Origin: an uncultured Bacteroidales bacterium
GTDB lineage: Bacteria; Bacteroidota; Bacteroidia; Bacteroidales; UBA932
Reading direction: 5' to 3'
Length of the DNA stretch: 64,000 bases
Assembly: GCA_944326325.1 (NCBI GenBank)
Contig: CALVDQ010000001.1
Span: 434,001-498,000, forward strand
Positions 25,727 to 34,753 of this stretch are shown piece by piece (the stretch's first letter is position 1; each line of letters begins with the position of its first letter). Under the pieces are notes generated by a model. That model was given only the letters and a program-made list of their open reading frames with translations. It searched no databases and had not been told where the DNA came from. Position numbers and translations under genes: made by a program.

Positions 25727-27772
25727 TTATTTTTTATTGAAATAATCTTCTGCTCTTCCTGGAGAAAGCATCTGCCACAGGGAGGCCACTGTCCAGCCCG
25801 GCGCGAAGATGTCGTTATAGAAGCCTTTGCCGTTCTTCCCGTAGTCCCAGGCAGTATGCTGCACCACTTCCGGGCAGTAGCCCTCGAGGGCGATGTCGTA
25901 CATCGATCCCTTTTCCGGGAGCAGCTGGAGCATCGAGGTCCTTATCACTCCTGTGAACTCTGAGAAGCGGGACTCCCCGAATTTTTCCGCCAGATAGTCG
26001 AGAACGTCGGCGAACTCGAAGATGAACACATCGATATGGTTGTTCTCCACGGACACATTGCCCCAACCGCGGGACTTGAAACCCACGTCTCCGAGCATCT
26101 GCCCTTGGGCAAACGGTACGTCCCAGAGGTAGTACCAGGAGAGGGCGAAGTATGCGGATTCGAGGCACAGCCTGTCATAGTGACTGCGTTTTTCCTTGTC
26201 TTTTTCCGCCAGACTCATATAATACATGGCTGTGGATGCGTACAGGGAAGCTTCCTTATCCTCGCAGTTAGCGTCGAGGGTCGACGAGAAATAGTCAGCC
26301 TTGGATATGAGTTCCCTTTCTATATAGCCAGCGGCAAGTTCGGCTGCCTCGAGATAGTCCTTGTCCTTGAAATACCTGTATCCCATTGCGAGAGGGAGCA
26401 CTGCGGAAGAGGAACTTCCGCCGGAAGCGTCCTTCACCGTCAGATTGTCATCGAATTTGCGCGGGAAACTCCCGTCTTCGCCCTGCAGGGTAGTCAGACG
26501 GTCGAGTGCTGCCCGTATCCTGGTCTCCCACTCCGGGTGCTTCCTTCCCTGTCTTTTTTCGTAGTCCAGGTAGAGCAGCACGGCGTATATGCCTTCCGAC
26601 TGGCGGCGGATGCTGTAGATACCGTTTTCATACCCCTCCGGGGCCTTGTCGAAGTCGACATTTTCCCTGATAAGCCCGCCCGGGGTGAAACCGTGCTCCA
26701 GATAACTGTCGAACACGGATTCGGCCTGGAGCATGAGGTCTTCGCGATTGTGTTCCCTTCCGTATTCGAGGGCGTTGAAGGCATTCAGGAGTACCCTCCC
26801 GATGAAGCCGACTTCCGCCTTCCCGTTGGGCTTGCAGTCTGCGGTACGCAGTTCGACCCCTGAGTAATATTTAAGAGGGTGGCTGCCCACATAGCTCTGT
26901 ACGAAGAATCTGGAAAGCAGGTCCTTGGCTTCTTCCGGAGTGTATTCCGGCTCTACCGGTTCAGGGGCGAACCTGTCGAAGGAGTATTCCCATACACCGG
27001 CCACGAAGTCAGACCATGATTCCGCCTTTCCGCGCCTGATTTCCCAGACAGTCTTGTCGCTCTCCCCGGCCTCGAGCCTGGTGAATGAGCAGACTGCCGG
27101 TGCCAGGGTGAGCTTCCGGATGTAGGACTTCGGTTCTTCCCGGTACGGGAATCCGAAGGAGATGGCTGCCTTGCCTGACTTCTCTCCGAAGCCGGTATAG
27201 CCGATGGAGGTCTCTCCGGAAAGGATCACTTCTCCGGAGGTGTGGCAGGGCTGTGCGTCCTGTCCCTGGCCGCTGATACGCAGGACAGTGCACCATTCGC
27301 CTGTCCCGGTGTCGTATATACCTGTCAGCGGCGTGCTGAGCCTGTCTTCCCGTACAGTCCAGCTTTTGCTTGTATGGAAGGAAGGTGCAGTTTCAGGTGA
27401 GCGGAGATTGTCCCTGTACCAGAATCCCGGCATATAGAACAGACATTCCCCGAAGTCGAAGCCTGTGTCAAGAATCTGTCCCATATTATAATATATGGTA
27501 TCGTCCGCCGTGACGGTGAGTTCTATCCTGATAGTCCCGTTCTCTTCATGGATGTCTCTCGTGACTGTCACCGGAAGGACGGAGTCCGCGGTGATTTCTC
27601 CTGTCAGCGGTCCCGTCAGGGTGTAGGTTTCCGCCGGGTTCCCCGGTTTTTTTAGGGAAATGTTTCCTGTTACGGAAATCCCGCCTGCCAGTGCATTGTT
27701 TTCCGCTGCGATTCCTTCCGCCGCGAAGGCCGTGATGCCGAGAAGTGATATTATAGCCAGAATGTTTTTCAT
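25727..27772 (-). CDS. Unassigned secreted PUL enzyme with toroid-like C-terminal half
   Basis: This 681-residue secreted protein (Sec signal near AAEGIAAE) is the first gene of the main leftward PUL unit, yet I do not recognise its family. The N-terminal 300 residues look like a beta-sandwich. The C-terminal 370 residues show repeating helix pairs with SEGIYAVLLYLDYEKRQ, TLQGEDGSFPRKFDD, DASGGSSSSAVLPLAMGY and YDKG-like turns, as in (alpha/alpha)6 toroids of uronic-acid-active glycosidases and lyases. The start is the ATG at 27770-27772; the longer frame would run into the operator. Context makes a carbohydrate-active enzyme likely. It could be a distant relative of a known GH or PL family. 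Confidence 0.6.
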   Translation of the reverse strand: MKNILAIISLLGITAFAAEGIAAENNALAGGISVTGNISLKKPGNPAETYTLTGPLTGEITADSVLPVTVTRDIHEENGTIRIELTVTADDTIYYNMGQILDTGFDFGECLFYMPGFWYRDNLRSPETAPSFHTSKSWTVREDRLSTPLTGIYDTGTGEWCTVLRISGQGQDAQPCHTSGEVILSGETSIGYTGFGEKSGKAAISFGFPYREEPKSYIRKLTLAPAVCSFTRLEAGESDKTVWEIRRGKAESWSDFVAGVWEYSFDRFAPEPVEPEYTPEEAKDLLSRFFVQSYVGSHPLKYYSGVELRTADCKPNGKAEVGFIGRVLLNAFNALEYGREHNREDLMLQAESVFDSYLEHGFTPGGLIRENVDFDKAPEGYENGIYSIRRQSEGIYAVLLYLDYEKRQGRKHPEWETRIRAALDRLTTLQGEDGSFPRKFDDNLTVKDASGGSSSSAVLPLAMGYRYFKDKDYLEAAELAAGYIERELISKADYFSSTLDANCEDKEASLYASTAMYYMSLAEKDKEKRSHYDRLCLESAYFALSWYYLWDVPFAQGQMLGDVGFKSRGWGNVSVENNHIDVFIFEFADVLDYLAEKFGESRFSEFTGVIRTSMLQLLPEKGSMYDIALEGYCPEVVQHTAWDYGKNGKGFYNDIFAPGWTVASLWQMLSPGRAEDYFNKK

Positions 27773-27804
27773 TTCGTGCTCCTGTATGTGGTTTTTATCG
27801 GATA

Positions 27805-27872
27805 CAAAGGAACACAAAGCCCTCCAATGCGAATCGAACGATTTTCTCAAATAATGGTAAAATTTTCTCAAA
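27805..27872 (-). promoter_or_regulatory. Proposed HTCS operator B and -7 box for the main PUL unit
   Basis: On the plus strand, TCTCAAA occurs at 27845-27851 and 27866-27872, 21 bases apart; the 28-bp block matches operator A at 23 of 28 positions. A -7-like box TTCCTTTG (complement of 27805-27812) lies 40 bases from the operator start, as in unit A. The element lies between the unassigned enzyme and the HTCS gene and could also serve autoregulation of the regulator. Confidence 0.6.
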
Positions 27873-27919
27873 CTTGCACTGACAGTCCTGGAACGGTGTT
27901 TTATACATTAAAATATGTA

Positions 27920-27927
27920 TATATTTG
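27920..27927 (+). promoter_or_regulatory. -7 box of the HTCS gene
   Basis: TATATTTG matches TAnnTTTG. No good TTTG lies 20 bases upstream. The predicted transcript starts about 17 bases before the ATG at 27950, which supports that start over the longer frame. Confidence 0.5.
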
Positions 27928-27949
27928 CTCCCGCAACCACATACAGGCA

Positions 27950-30900
27950 ATGAGAATATTCGACATAAAAATACTTCTGTTCCCTCTGCTCGTCTTGACC
28001 GCAGTACAGGTTTCCGTGAATGCCCAGAACCTGTATTTCGACCGGATTGACATCAAGAACGGGCTTTCTCAGAATACCGTCAGCAAGATTATCCAGGACA
28101 GCAGGGGATTCATGTGGTTCGGGACAAAGGACGGCCTGAACCGGTACGACGGCACCCATTTCAAAGTCTTCAGGCATGTCCCGGGCTCCGGGTCAGGGCT
28201 TGGCAACAACAATATCAGGACTCTCATAGAAGACGGTTCGGACAGGATCTGGATAGGGACCAATTCCGGACTGTATGTCTACGATATGGAGTACGACCGG
28301 TTCAGCGAGATTCCCATTTATGATGTAAGTGGAGGGAGGTCTTACAGTCCGGTGCTTTCCCTTCAGAAAGACTTGAAAGGCAGGATATGGATTTCTGTAG
28401 AAGCCTGCGGTATCTACTGTCATGACCCTGAAACCGGACTTACCGAATGCAGATATGCTACGAAGAACCCTGTCAGTACAATGGCCGTGGATGGAAGGAG
28501 CGGCACGGTGTGGTTTTCCTGGGCTGCCGCCGGCCTGTACTATACCGACGATGATTTCAATACTGTCCGGCCTTTTCTCCTTGACAACGGGAAAAAGGTC
28601 TTCCCTGAAGACGTGATAACTTACATAGAAGCTGACGACCATGACTTCCTGTATCTCGGGTTCGAGAAAAACGGCGTGATGGAGCTCGACAGGAATACTG
28701 GCTCAATCCGCAGTATCAGGCTTTCCGACGATCCCCTGTTCGTAAGGCAGATACTGCGGTATTCTCCCGAAGAACTGTGGGTGGGGACCGAGACGGGACT
28801 GTACATCTACAGCACGAGGACAGGGAAACACCAGCATCTCGTGCATTCTCCTTATGACCGGTATTCGCTGTCTGACAATTCCATACATTCCATCTGCAAG
28901 GACAGGGACGGCGGGATATGGCTCGGAACGTTCTTCGGCGGCATCGACTATCTGCCCGAGAGAATCCCTGATTTCAGAAAATACTACAGCACCGGTGCTC
29001 CCGGCTCTCTCGGCGGAATGAGGGTTGGCGAGATATGTTCCGACGGTAAGGGGGAGATATGGGTTGGTACTGAAGATGCCGGCCTGTACCATTTTTCTCC
29101 AAAGACCGGCAGTTTCGAGTTTTTCGGCCCGAGTGCGGGATTCAGCAACATCCAGTCGCTTCTTCTGGACGGCGACGACCTGTGGGTAAGCACCTTTTCC
29201 AACGGCATCAGGGTAATAGATACAGTCTCGGGAGAAGTCCGGAAATACGAGTTCGTCAAGGACCCGGGACCAAGGCTTTTCAGCAACAATGTTTTCGCCA
29301 TGGAGCAGGGTTGTGACGGGCGCATCTGGATAGGGACCATGCACGGACTGCAATACTACAACAGGGAGACGGACGATTTCGGCTTTGTCCCGCAGATAAA
29401 CGGCGGCATGATGGTGAATGACATCTTCTCCGACTCCGACGGTAATCTCTGGGTCGGGACCCTTTCCAACGGGCTGTTCAGGCAGGATGCTTCCGACAGG
29501 CGCTGGACGCAGTTCCTGCACATTCCTTCGGACAGTTCCTCGATTCCGATGAACAACGTACTGAGCATCTTCGAAGACAATGCCGGACAGTTGTGGATAA
29601 CTACGGACGGAGGAGGTTTCAGCCGCTATGACGAGGAAAGCCGGGCATTCAAGACTTTCACCACCGCTGACGGGATGCCGAGTGACATTGTCTACAGGAT
29701 AGTCGAGGATGATTCCGGAAAATTCTGGATATCCACCAGCAACGGACTTGTACGTTTCAACCCCGTCAAAAACAAGGTGCTCAGGGTATACACTTCCAGC
29801 GACGGGCTTCTGTGCAACCAGTTCAACTACGGCTCGGGATACAAGGACGACAGCGGACGCATCTTCTTCGGCAGCATAGAGGGTCTGATATCCTTCAACC
29901 CTGAATCCCTGGTGCGGGACAATGTAGACAAAGACCCTCCGGTGTTCTTCACCGGATTCTCTCTTCAGGACGAAGATGTGTCCGTGGGCGGGAAGGATTC
30001 ACCCCTGCAGAAAGACATCTCTTTTACGGATAGCATAGAGCTGAACTATGCCAGAAACGGGTTTTCCATCGAGATGGCGGTCCTGGAATACCGGGCCGAC
30101 CCTCAGATGTGGTTCATGCTGGAAGGCGTGGACAGCAGGTGGAGGTCCTACAACGGCAATTCTGTCAATTATTCCAACCTCGCTCCCGGTCATTATACCT
30201 TCCTTGCAAAGTCAAGATATACAGGCTCGACAGTGAAGACACTGGACATCCGGATTCTTCCGCCGTGGTACGGTTCCACGACGGCAATATCGGCATATCT
30301 GATCCTGCTGACGCTTTCGTTGATCGCCGGTGTGAACATCTACCACAGACGGGCGGTCCTGAAACGCAAGAAATACATAATGGCCTACGAAAGGAAGAAG
30401 GAAAAGGAGGTCTACGACTCCAAGATAGCGTTCTTCACGAACATCACACATGAGATAAGGACTCCTCTCACCCTCATAAAAGGTCCTTTGGACAATATCC
30501 TCGCAAAGGACAAGCTTGACCCGAGGATTGCGAGGGACCTCAACATCATGAGCCGGAACACGGACAGACTGCTTGTCCTTGTGAACCAGCTTCTCGACTT
30601 CCAGAAGATCGAGAAGCAGAACCTGTCCCTCGACCTCACGAAACAGAATGTTGCCTCAATCCTTGAAGAAGTGTATTCGAGGTTCAGCACCTCCATTTCC
30701 CAGCAGCACAAGGACTGCACCCTCGAGATCGGGGACCATGACATTTACGCTCTGGTGGATGCCGAGGCGTTCACCAAGATAATCAGCAACATGCTGTCCA
30801 ATGCGATGAAATACTCGGACAGCAGGATAAGGGTAAGCCTTTACCGCTCGGGAGAGTCTTTCTGTCTATCGGTAAGCAATGACGGGGAGCTTATCTCTCC

Positions 30901-32002
30901 GGACAAGCGCGAGGCCATCTTCGCACCGTTCTTCCGTGGGACGAGCGTGAGCGACAAGACAGGGACGGGAATAGGTCTGTATCTTGCCCGGTCGCTGGCG
31001 GAGCTTCAGCACGGCACCCTGACAATGGGCCCGGACACCGGGGAGAACGAATTTGTCCTGAAGATGCCTCTGTGTCCTGACTCGGGGAAGGTTGATGTGG
31101 AAGAAGACCGTGCCGGGCAGGTGGAAGAGGCCCTTCAGGAGCTTTCTGCAGAGAAGGATGAAGTGACCGGAAGCCGAGGGGAGATAATCCTCGTGGTGGA
31201 GGATGATATGGAGATGTGTGATTTCATACGGGATCAGGTGGCCGAAAAATGGTCGGTGCTTGTGGCCCATAACGGAAAGGAAGCCCTCAAGGTCCTGGAA
31301 AAGAATTATGTCACCCTGATCGTGAGCGACATAATGATGCCGGAGATGGACGGTATGGAACTTTGCCGGCGGGTGAAGACGGATCCCCGGTACAGTCACA
31401 TATCCTTTATCCTCCTGACTGCGAAGACAAGCCTGGAGTCCAAGATAACCGGGATGAACAGCGGTGCGGACATGTACATTGAGAAACCGTATTCGAAGTC
31501 GTACCTGATGGCCGTCATCACGAACCAGATAAAGAGCCGGCAGGCCCTCAGGGAGGCATTCCTCAACAACCCTCTCGCGACAATGGACACCGAAGGCCTC
31601 AATTCGTCCGATACCGAGTTTATCCGGACCCTGCAGGAGGTGATCCGGGAAAACCTGAGCAACTCCGAACTGAAGATAGACGATATTGTGAGGCAGATGC
31701 ATACGAGCCGGGCCAACCTTTACCGTAAGATAAGCGGGGTCCTCAACATGAGCCCGATGGACTATCTGAGAGTGGAAAGGCTCAAGCAGGCGGCCCGGAT
31801 GCTGGCCGAAAACAAATACCAGATAAGCGAAGTATGCTACATGGTAGGTTTCAATTCCCCGACATATTTCACGAAGTGCTTCCAGAAGCAGTTCGGGGTG
31901 CTTCCGAAAGAATTTATCAAGACCCTGTCCGACGGTCAGGAAAACCCGGAGGAAAGCAGGGATGGCAGTGAAGGAAAAACTGAAAATACTGATAAGCGAT
32001 GA
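27950..32002 (+). CDS. Hybrid two-component system regulator (HTCS)
   Basis: This 1350-residue one-protein sensor and regulator has these parts in order: signal peptide (residues 1-25), a long periplasmic sensor of about 14 Reg_prop propeller repeats, each with a WIGTxxGL-type motif, a Y_Y_Y domain, a membrane helix near residues 785-810, histidine kinase with His834 in FFTNITHEIRTPLTL, ATPase with NMLSNAMKYSDS and GTGIGLYLA, receiver with phosphoacceptor Asp1127 in SDIMMPEMDG, and an AraC-type HTH at the end. HTCSs sense periplasmic oligosaccharides and activate the PUL. The start is the ATG at 27950, since the extension has no signal peptide. It overlaps the GH2 gene by four bases. Confidence 0.95.
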   Translation: MRIFDIKILLFPLLVLTAVQVSVNAQNLYFDRIDIKNGLSQNTVSKIIQDSRGFMWFGTKDGLNRYDGTHFKVFRHVPGSGSGLGNNNIRTLIEDGSDRIWIGTNSGLYVYDMEYDRFSEIPIYDVSGGRSYSPVLSLQKDLKGRIWISVEACGIYCHDPETGLTECRYATKNPVSTMAVDGRSGTVWFSWAAAGLYYTDDDFNTVRPFLLDNGKKVFPEDVITYIEADDHDFLYLGFEKNGVMELDRNTGSIRSIRLSDDPLFVRQILRYSPEELWVGTETGLYIYSTRTGKHQHLVHSPYDRYSLSDNSIHSICKDRDGGIWLGTFFGGIDYLPERIPDFRKYYSTGAPGSLGGMRVGEICSDGKGEIWVGTEDAGLYHFSPKTGSFEFFGPSAGFSNIQSLLLDGDDLWVSTFSNGIRVIDTVSGEVRKYEFVKDPGPRLFSNNVFAMEQGCDGRIWIGTMHGLQYYNRETDDFGFVPQINGGMMVNDIFSDSDGNLWVGTLSNGLFRQDASDRRWTQFLHIPSDSSSIPMNNVLSIFEDNAGQLWITTDGGGFSRYDEESRAFKTFTTADGMPSDIVYRIVEDDSGKFWISTSNGLVRFNPVKNKVLRVYTSSDGLLCNQFNYGSGYKDDSGRIFFGSIEGLISFNPESLVRDNVDKDPPVFFTGFSLQDEDVSVGGKDSPLQKDISFTDSIELNYARNGFSIEMAVLEYRADPQMWFMLEGVDSRWRSYNGNSVNYSNLAPGHYTFLAKSRYTGSTVKTLDIRILPPWYGSTTAISAYLILLTLSLIAGVNIYHRRAVLKRKKYIMAYERKKEKEVYDSKIAFFTNITHEIRTPLTLIKGPLDNILAKDKLDPRIARDLNIMSRNTDRLLVLVNQLLDFQKIEKQNLSLDLTKQNVASILEEVYSRFSTSISQQHKDCTLEIGDHDIYALVDAEAFTKIISNMLSNAMKYSDSRIRVSLYRSGESFCLSVSNDGELISPDKREAIFAPFFRGTSVSDKTGTGIGLYLARSLAELQHGTLTMGPDTGENEFVLKMPLCPDSGKVDVEEDRAGQVEEALQELSAEKDEVTGSRGEIILVVEDDMEMCDFIRDQVAEKWSVLVAHNGKEALKVLEKNYVTLIVSDIMMPEMDGMELCRRVKTDPRYSHISFILLTAKTSLESKITGMNSGADMYIEKPYSKSYLMAVITNQIKSRQALREAFLNNPLATMDTEGLNSSDTEFIRTLQEVIRENLSNSELKIDDIVRQMHTSRANLYRKISGVLNMSPMDYLRVERLKQAARMLAENKYQISEVCYMVGFNSPTYFTKCFQKQFGVLPKEFIKTLSDGQENPEESRDGSEGKTENTDKR

Positions 32003-34740
32003 AGAATTTACTGAAAGCCGCGACTGCGGTGTTCCTGGCAGCTGCGGCTGCGATGTTTTCACACGGGGCGTACGCCTCGGTGTCCGTTCCTGCCGGGGAC
32101 GGGAGAAACTATCTCTTTTCCCTCCAGTCGGCAGACGGACACGGCGGAAGCAGCCGCTGGGAGATGAAGAAGGCTTCGGAAGTGGAGGACAGGGCGGAGG
32201 ATCTTTCCCGTTCCGGGTACGGGACTGAGGGCTGGATGCCTGCCATAGTCCCTGGTACTGTTCTTAATTCCCTGGTTTACAACGGGGTGTATCCTGAGCC
32301 GTATTATGGTCTGAACAACAAGCTCACCTCAGGGAAGATACCGGACATAAGCGTCGCAGGCCGGGATTTCTATACATACTGGTTCAGGACCGAGTTCGAC
32401 CCGGTGCCTTGCGGCAAGGATGAACGGATATGGATGCAGGTGGACGGGGTCAACTATAGGGCTGAATTCTGGCTCAACGGCAAGATGGTCTGCTTCGTTT
32501 CCGGGATGTTCAACCAGCAGTTCATTGATGTGACCGACTATGTCAGCCGGGACGCTGTGAATGCGCTGGCTGTCAAGGTCTACCCGATTGACGAGCCGGG
32601 AGGTCCGCGCAAGGGCACGTCCAAGTCCTGGGGCGCTGCCGGGGAATTCCGCAACGGAGGGAACGGCGAGATCGGCAAGAACGTCACCATGCTCATGACC
32701 GTAGGCTGGGACTTCACCTACCTCGACGGCATAAGGGACCGCAATACCGGCATCTGGAGAGACATCCGCTTCTTCAAGAGCGGCAAGGTCATGCTGAACC
32801 ACCCGTTTGTAAAGAGCAGGCTCAGTCCCGGTTACGACAGCGCCGCACAGACAGTGAGCGTGGAGGTGCGCAACCCCGGCTTCGGGACGCAGAAAGTGAA
32901 GGTTACCGGTGAAATCCTCGGAGAGGGGATAACCTTTTCCAAGGACCTGACGGTGCTGCGCGGGATGACGGGCACGGTAGAGTTCACCCCGGAGGAGTTC
33001 CCGCAGCTTGTCATCGGGAACCCGCGTCTCTGGTGGCCTGTGAACAAGGGCAGCCAGGAGATGTACACCGCAGTGCTGAAGGTGGAGCAGAAGGGGATTG
33101 TCCAGGATTCCGTCTCGGTAAGGTTCGGGATAAGGGAGATAACTTCCGACACCGACACCCCTGACAAGTCCCGCAGGTTCTATATAAACGGCAGGCCGAT
33201 TTTCATCAAAGGTACCAACTGGATACCCGAGAACATGCTCAGGAACTCCGACGACCGCACTTACGCGGAGCTCAGGTACACCGCCCAGTCCGGTGTGAAC
33301 CTTATCCGCCAGTGGGGCGGCGGAATCACCGAGTCCGACAGGTTCTATGACCTGTGCGACTCTCTCGGTATCATGGTGTGGACCGAGTTCTGGATGACCG
33401 GTGACACGAAGCATCCGATAGACAAGGGCCTTTATCTGCAGAACGTGGAGTCGACGGTGAAGCGTATCCGCAACCATCCTTCCCTCGCATACTATGTCTG
33501 CTCCAACGAGTCCACGGAGATGGACGGCATCGAGGACCTGATAATGTCACTTGACGGCACAAGGGGATACCAGATGCAGTCGGAGTGCGCCGGGGTCCAT
33601 GACGGGAGCCCGTACAAGACTGTCAACCCTATGCGCCACTACGAGAATACCGCCTCCGACAGGGGAAGCCGCGTGGACGGGTTCAACCCGGAATACGGGG
33701 CCCCTTGCCTTCCGACTGTGGAGTGTCTCCGTGAGATGATGCCGGAAGAAGACCTCTGGCCTATCAACAAGGAAGTATGGGACTACAGCGACGGCAACGG
33801 TTTCCATCAGATGTCCACCCTGTATGCGGACCTCGTGGACATGTACGGGAAATCGGAGAGCATCGACGAGTTCGCAATGAAGGCGCAGTTCGTCGGGGCG
33901 ATGAACTACAAGAGCATCTGGGAGGTATGGAACTACAACAAGTTCGGATACGGGGACCGCTGGACTTCTGGCTTCCTCTACTGGTACCACAACTCGGCGG
34001 TACGCCAGGTGAGCGGACGTATGTGGGACTGGTCCCTGGAGCCTACCGCAGCCCTCTATGCCGCCGCGAATGCCTGCGAGCCTCTGCACCCGCAGTTCGA
34101 CTATCTGAAGAACACCGTTTCCGTTGTCAACGACTATTACCGGAGCTTCGAAGGGTACAAGGTCATGGCCGAGGTATGGAATATAGGCTCGAAGAAGGTC
34201 TGGAGCAAGTCCGCGACCGTTGACCTGCCGGAAGACGGGGTTGTCAACGATGTGTTCACGATAGATTTCCCGGAGGACATCTCCCCGGTGCATTTCATCA
34301 GGCTCAGGCTGCTGGATGACAAGGGCCGGCAGGTGGGAAGCAATTTCTACTGGCGCTCCGATGACAAGTACGAAGGAAAGAATACCCTGACCGGACCGGC
34401 GACTTCAGGCTTTGAAAGCATAGAAGACCTCGGACAGGCCCGGGTTGTTGTAGACGGGATAGCCCTCCGTGATGACGACAGATCGTATTATATCGACCTG
34501 ACAGTGAAGAACAGCGGCAAGGCGATTTCGTTCTTTACACAGCTCCAGTGGCTGGATTCGGAAGGGAATCCGGTGCGTCCTTCCTATTATACCGACAACT
34601 TTTTCAGCCTCATTCCGGGAGAGAGCCGTGATATTACCATAGAGACCGCCGCAAAAGATCTCCCTGCCGGCGAATACACATTGGTGCTGAAAGGCTTCAA
34701 TACGCCTCGCAAGGAATTCAAGGTCAAGGTGAACAGATAA
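31999..34740 (+). CDS. Glycoside hydrolase family 2, beta-mannosidase/exo-glucosaminidase-like
   Basis: This 913-residue secreted protein (Sec signal ending near AYA) has GH2 architecture: sugar-binding sandwich, immunoglobulin-like domain, then a TIM barrel. The acid/base is Glu504 in CSNESTEMDG and the nucleophile is probably Glu565 in FNPEYGAPCLPTVE. C-terminal beta domains follow from about residue 700. The closest described group is the exo-beta-D-glucosaminidase/beta-mannosidase branch rather than LacZ or GusA, judged by the GTNWIPENM and QWGGGITESDRFYDLCDSLGIMVW blocks. Its ATG overlaps the HTCS stop by four bases and the fusion gene begins 13 bases after its stop, so all three are one unit. 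Actual substrate unknown. Confidence 0.85.
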   Translation: MKNLLKAATAVFLAAAAAMFSHGAYASVSVPAGDGRNYLFSLQSADGHGGSSRWEMKKASEVEDRAEDLSRSGYGTEGWMPAIVPGTVLNSLVYNGVYPEPYYGLNNKLTSGKIPDISVAGRDFYTYWFRTEFDPVPCGKDERIWMQVDGVNYRAEFWLNGKMVCFVSGMFNQQFIDVTDYVSRDAVNALAVKVYPIDEPGGPRKGTSKSWGAAGEFRNGGNGEIGKNVTMLMTVGWDFTYLDGIRDRNTGIWRDIRFFKSGKVMLNHPFVKSRLSPGYDSAAQTVSVEVRNPGFGTQKVKVTGEILGEGITFSKDLTVLRGMTGTVEFTPEEFPQLVIGNPRLWWPVNKGSQEMYTAVLKVEQKGIVQDSVSVRFGIREITSDTDTPDKSRRFYINGRPIFIKGTNWIPENMLRNSDDRTYAELRYTAQSGVNLIRQWGGGITESDRFYDLCDSLGIMVWTEFWMTGDTKHPIDKGLYLQNVESTVKRIRNHPSLAYYVCSNESTEMDGIEDLIMSLDGTRGYQMQSECAGVHDGSPYKTVNPMRHYENTASDRGSRVDGFNPEYGAPCLPTVECLREMMPEEDLWPINKEVWDYSDGNGFHQMSTLYADLVDMYGKSESIDEFAMKAQFVGAMNYKSIWEVWNYNKFGYGDRWTSGFLYWYHNSAVRQVSGRMWDWSLEPTAALYAAANACEPLHPQFDYLKNTVSVVNDYYRSFEGYKVMAEVWNIGSKKVWSKSATVDLPEDGVVNDVFTIDFPEDISPVHFIRLRLLDDKGRQVGSNFYWRSDDKYEGKNTLTGPATSGFESIEDLGQARVVVDGIALRDDDRSYYIDLTVKNSGKAISFFTQLQWLDSEGNPVRPSYYTDNFFSLIPGESRDITIETAAKDLPAGEYTLVLKGFNTPRKEFKVKVNR

Positions 34741-34753
34741 TCATACGGTTTTT

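Noticed and set aside
27776..27949. N-terminal extension of the HTCS frame
   Set aside because: It contains no signal peptide and passes through the operator; the predicted transcript starts after it, and a good signal peptide starts at 27950.
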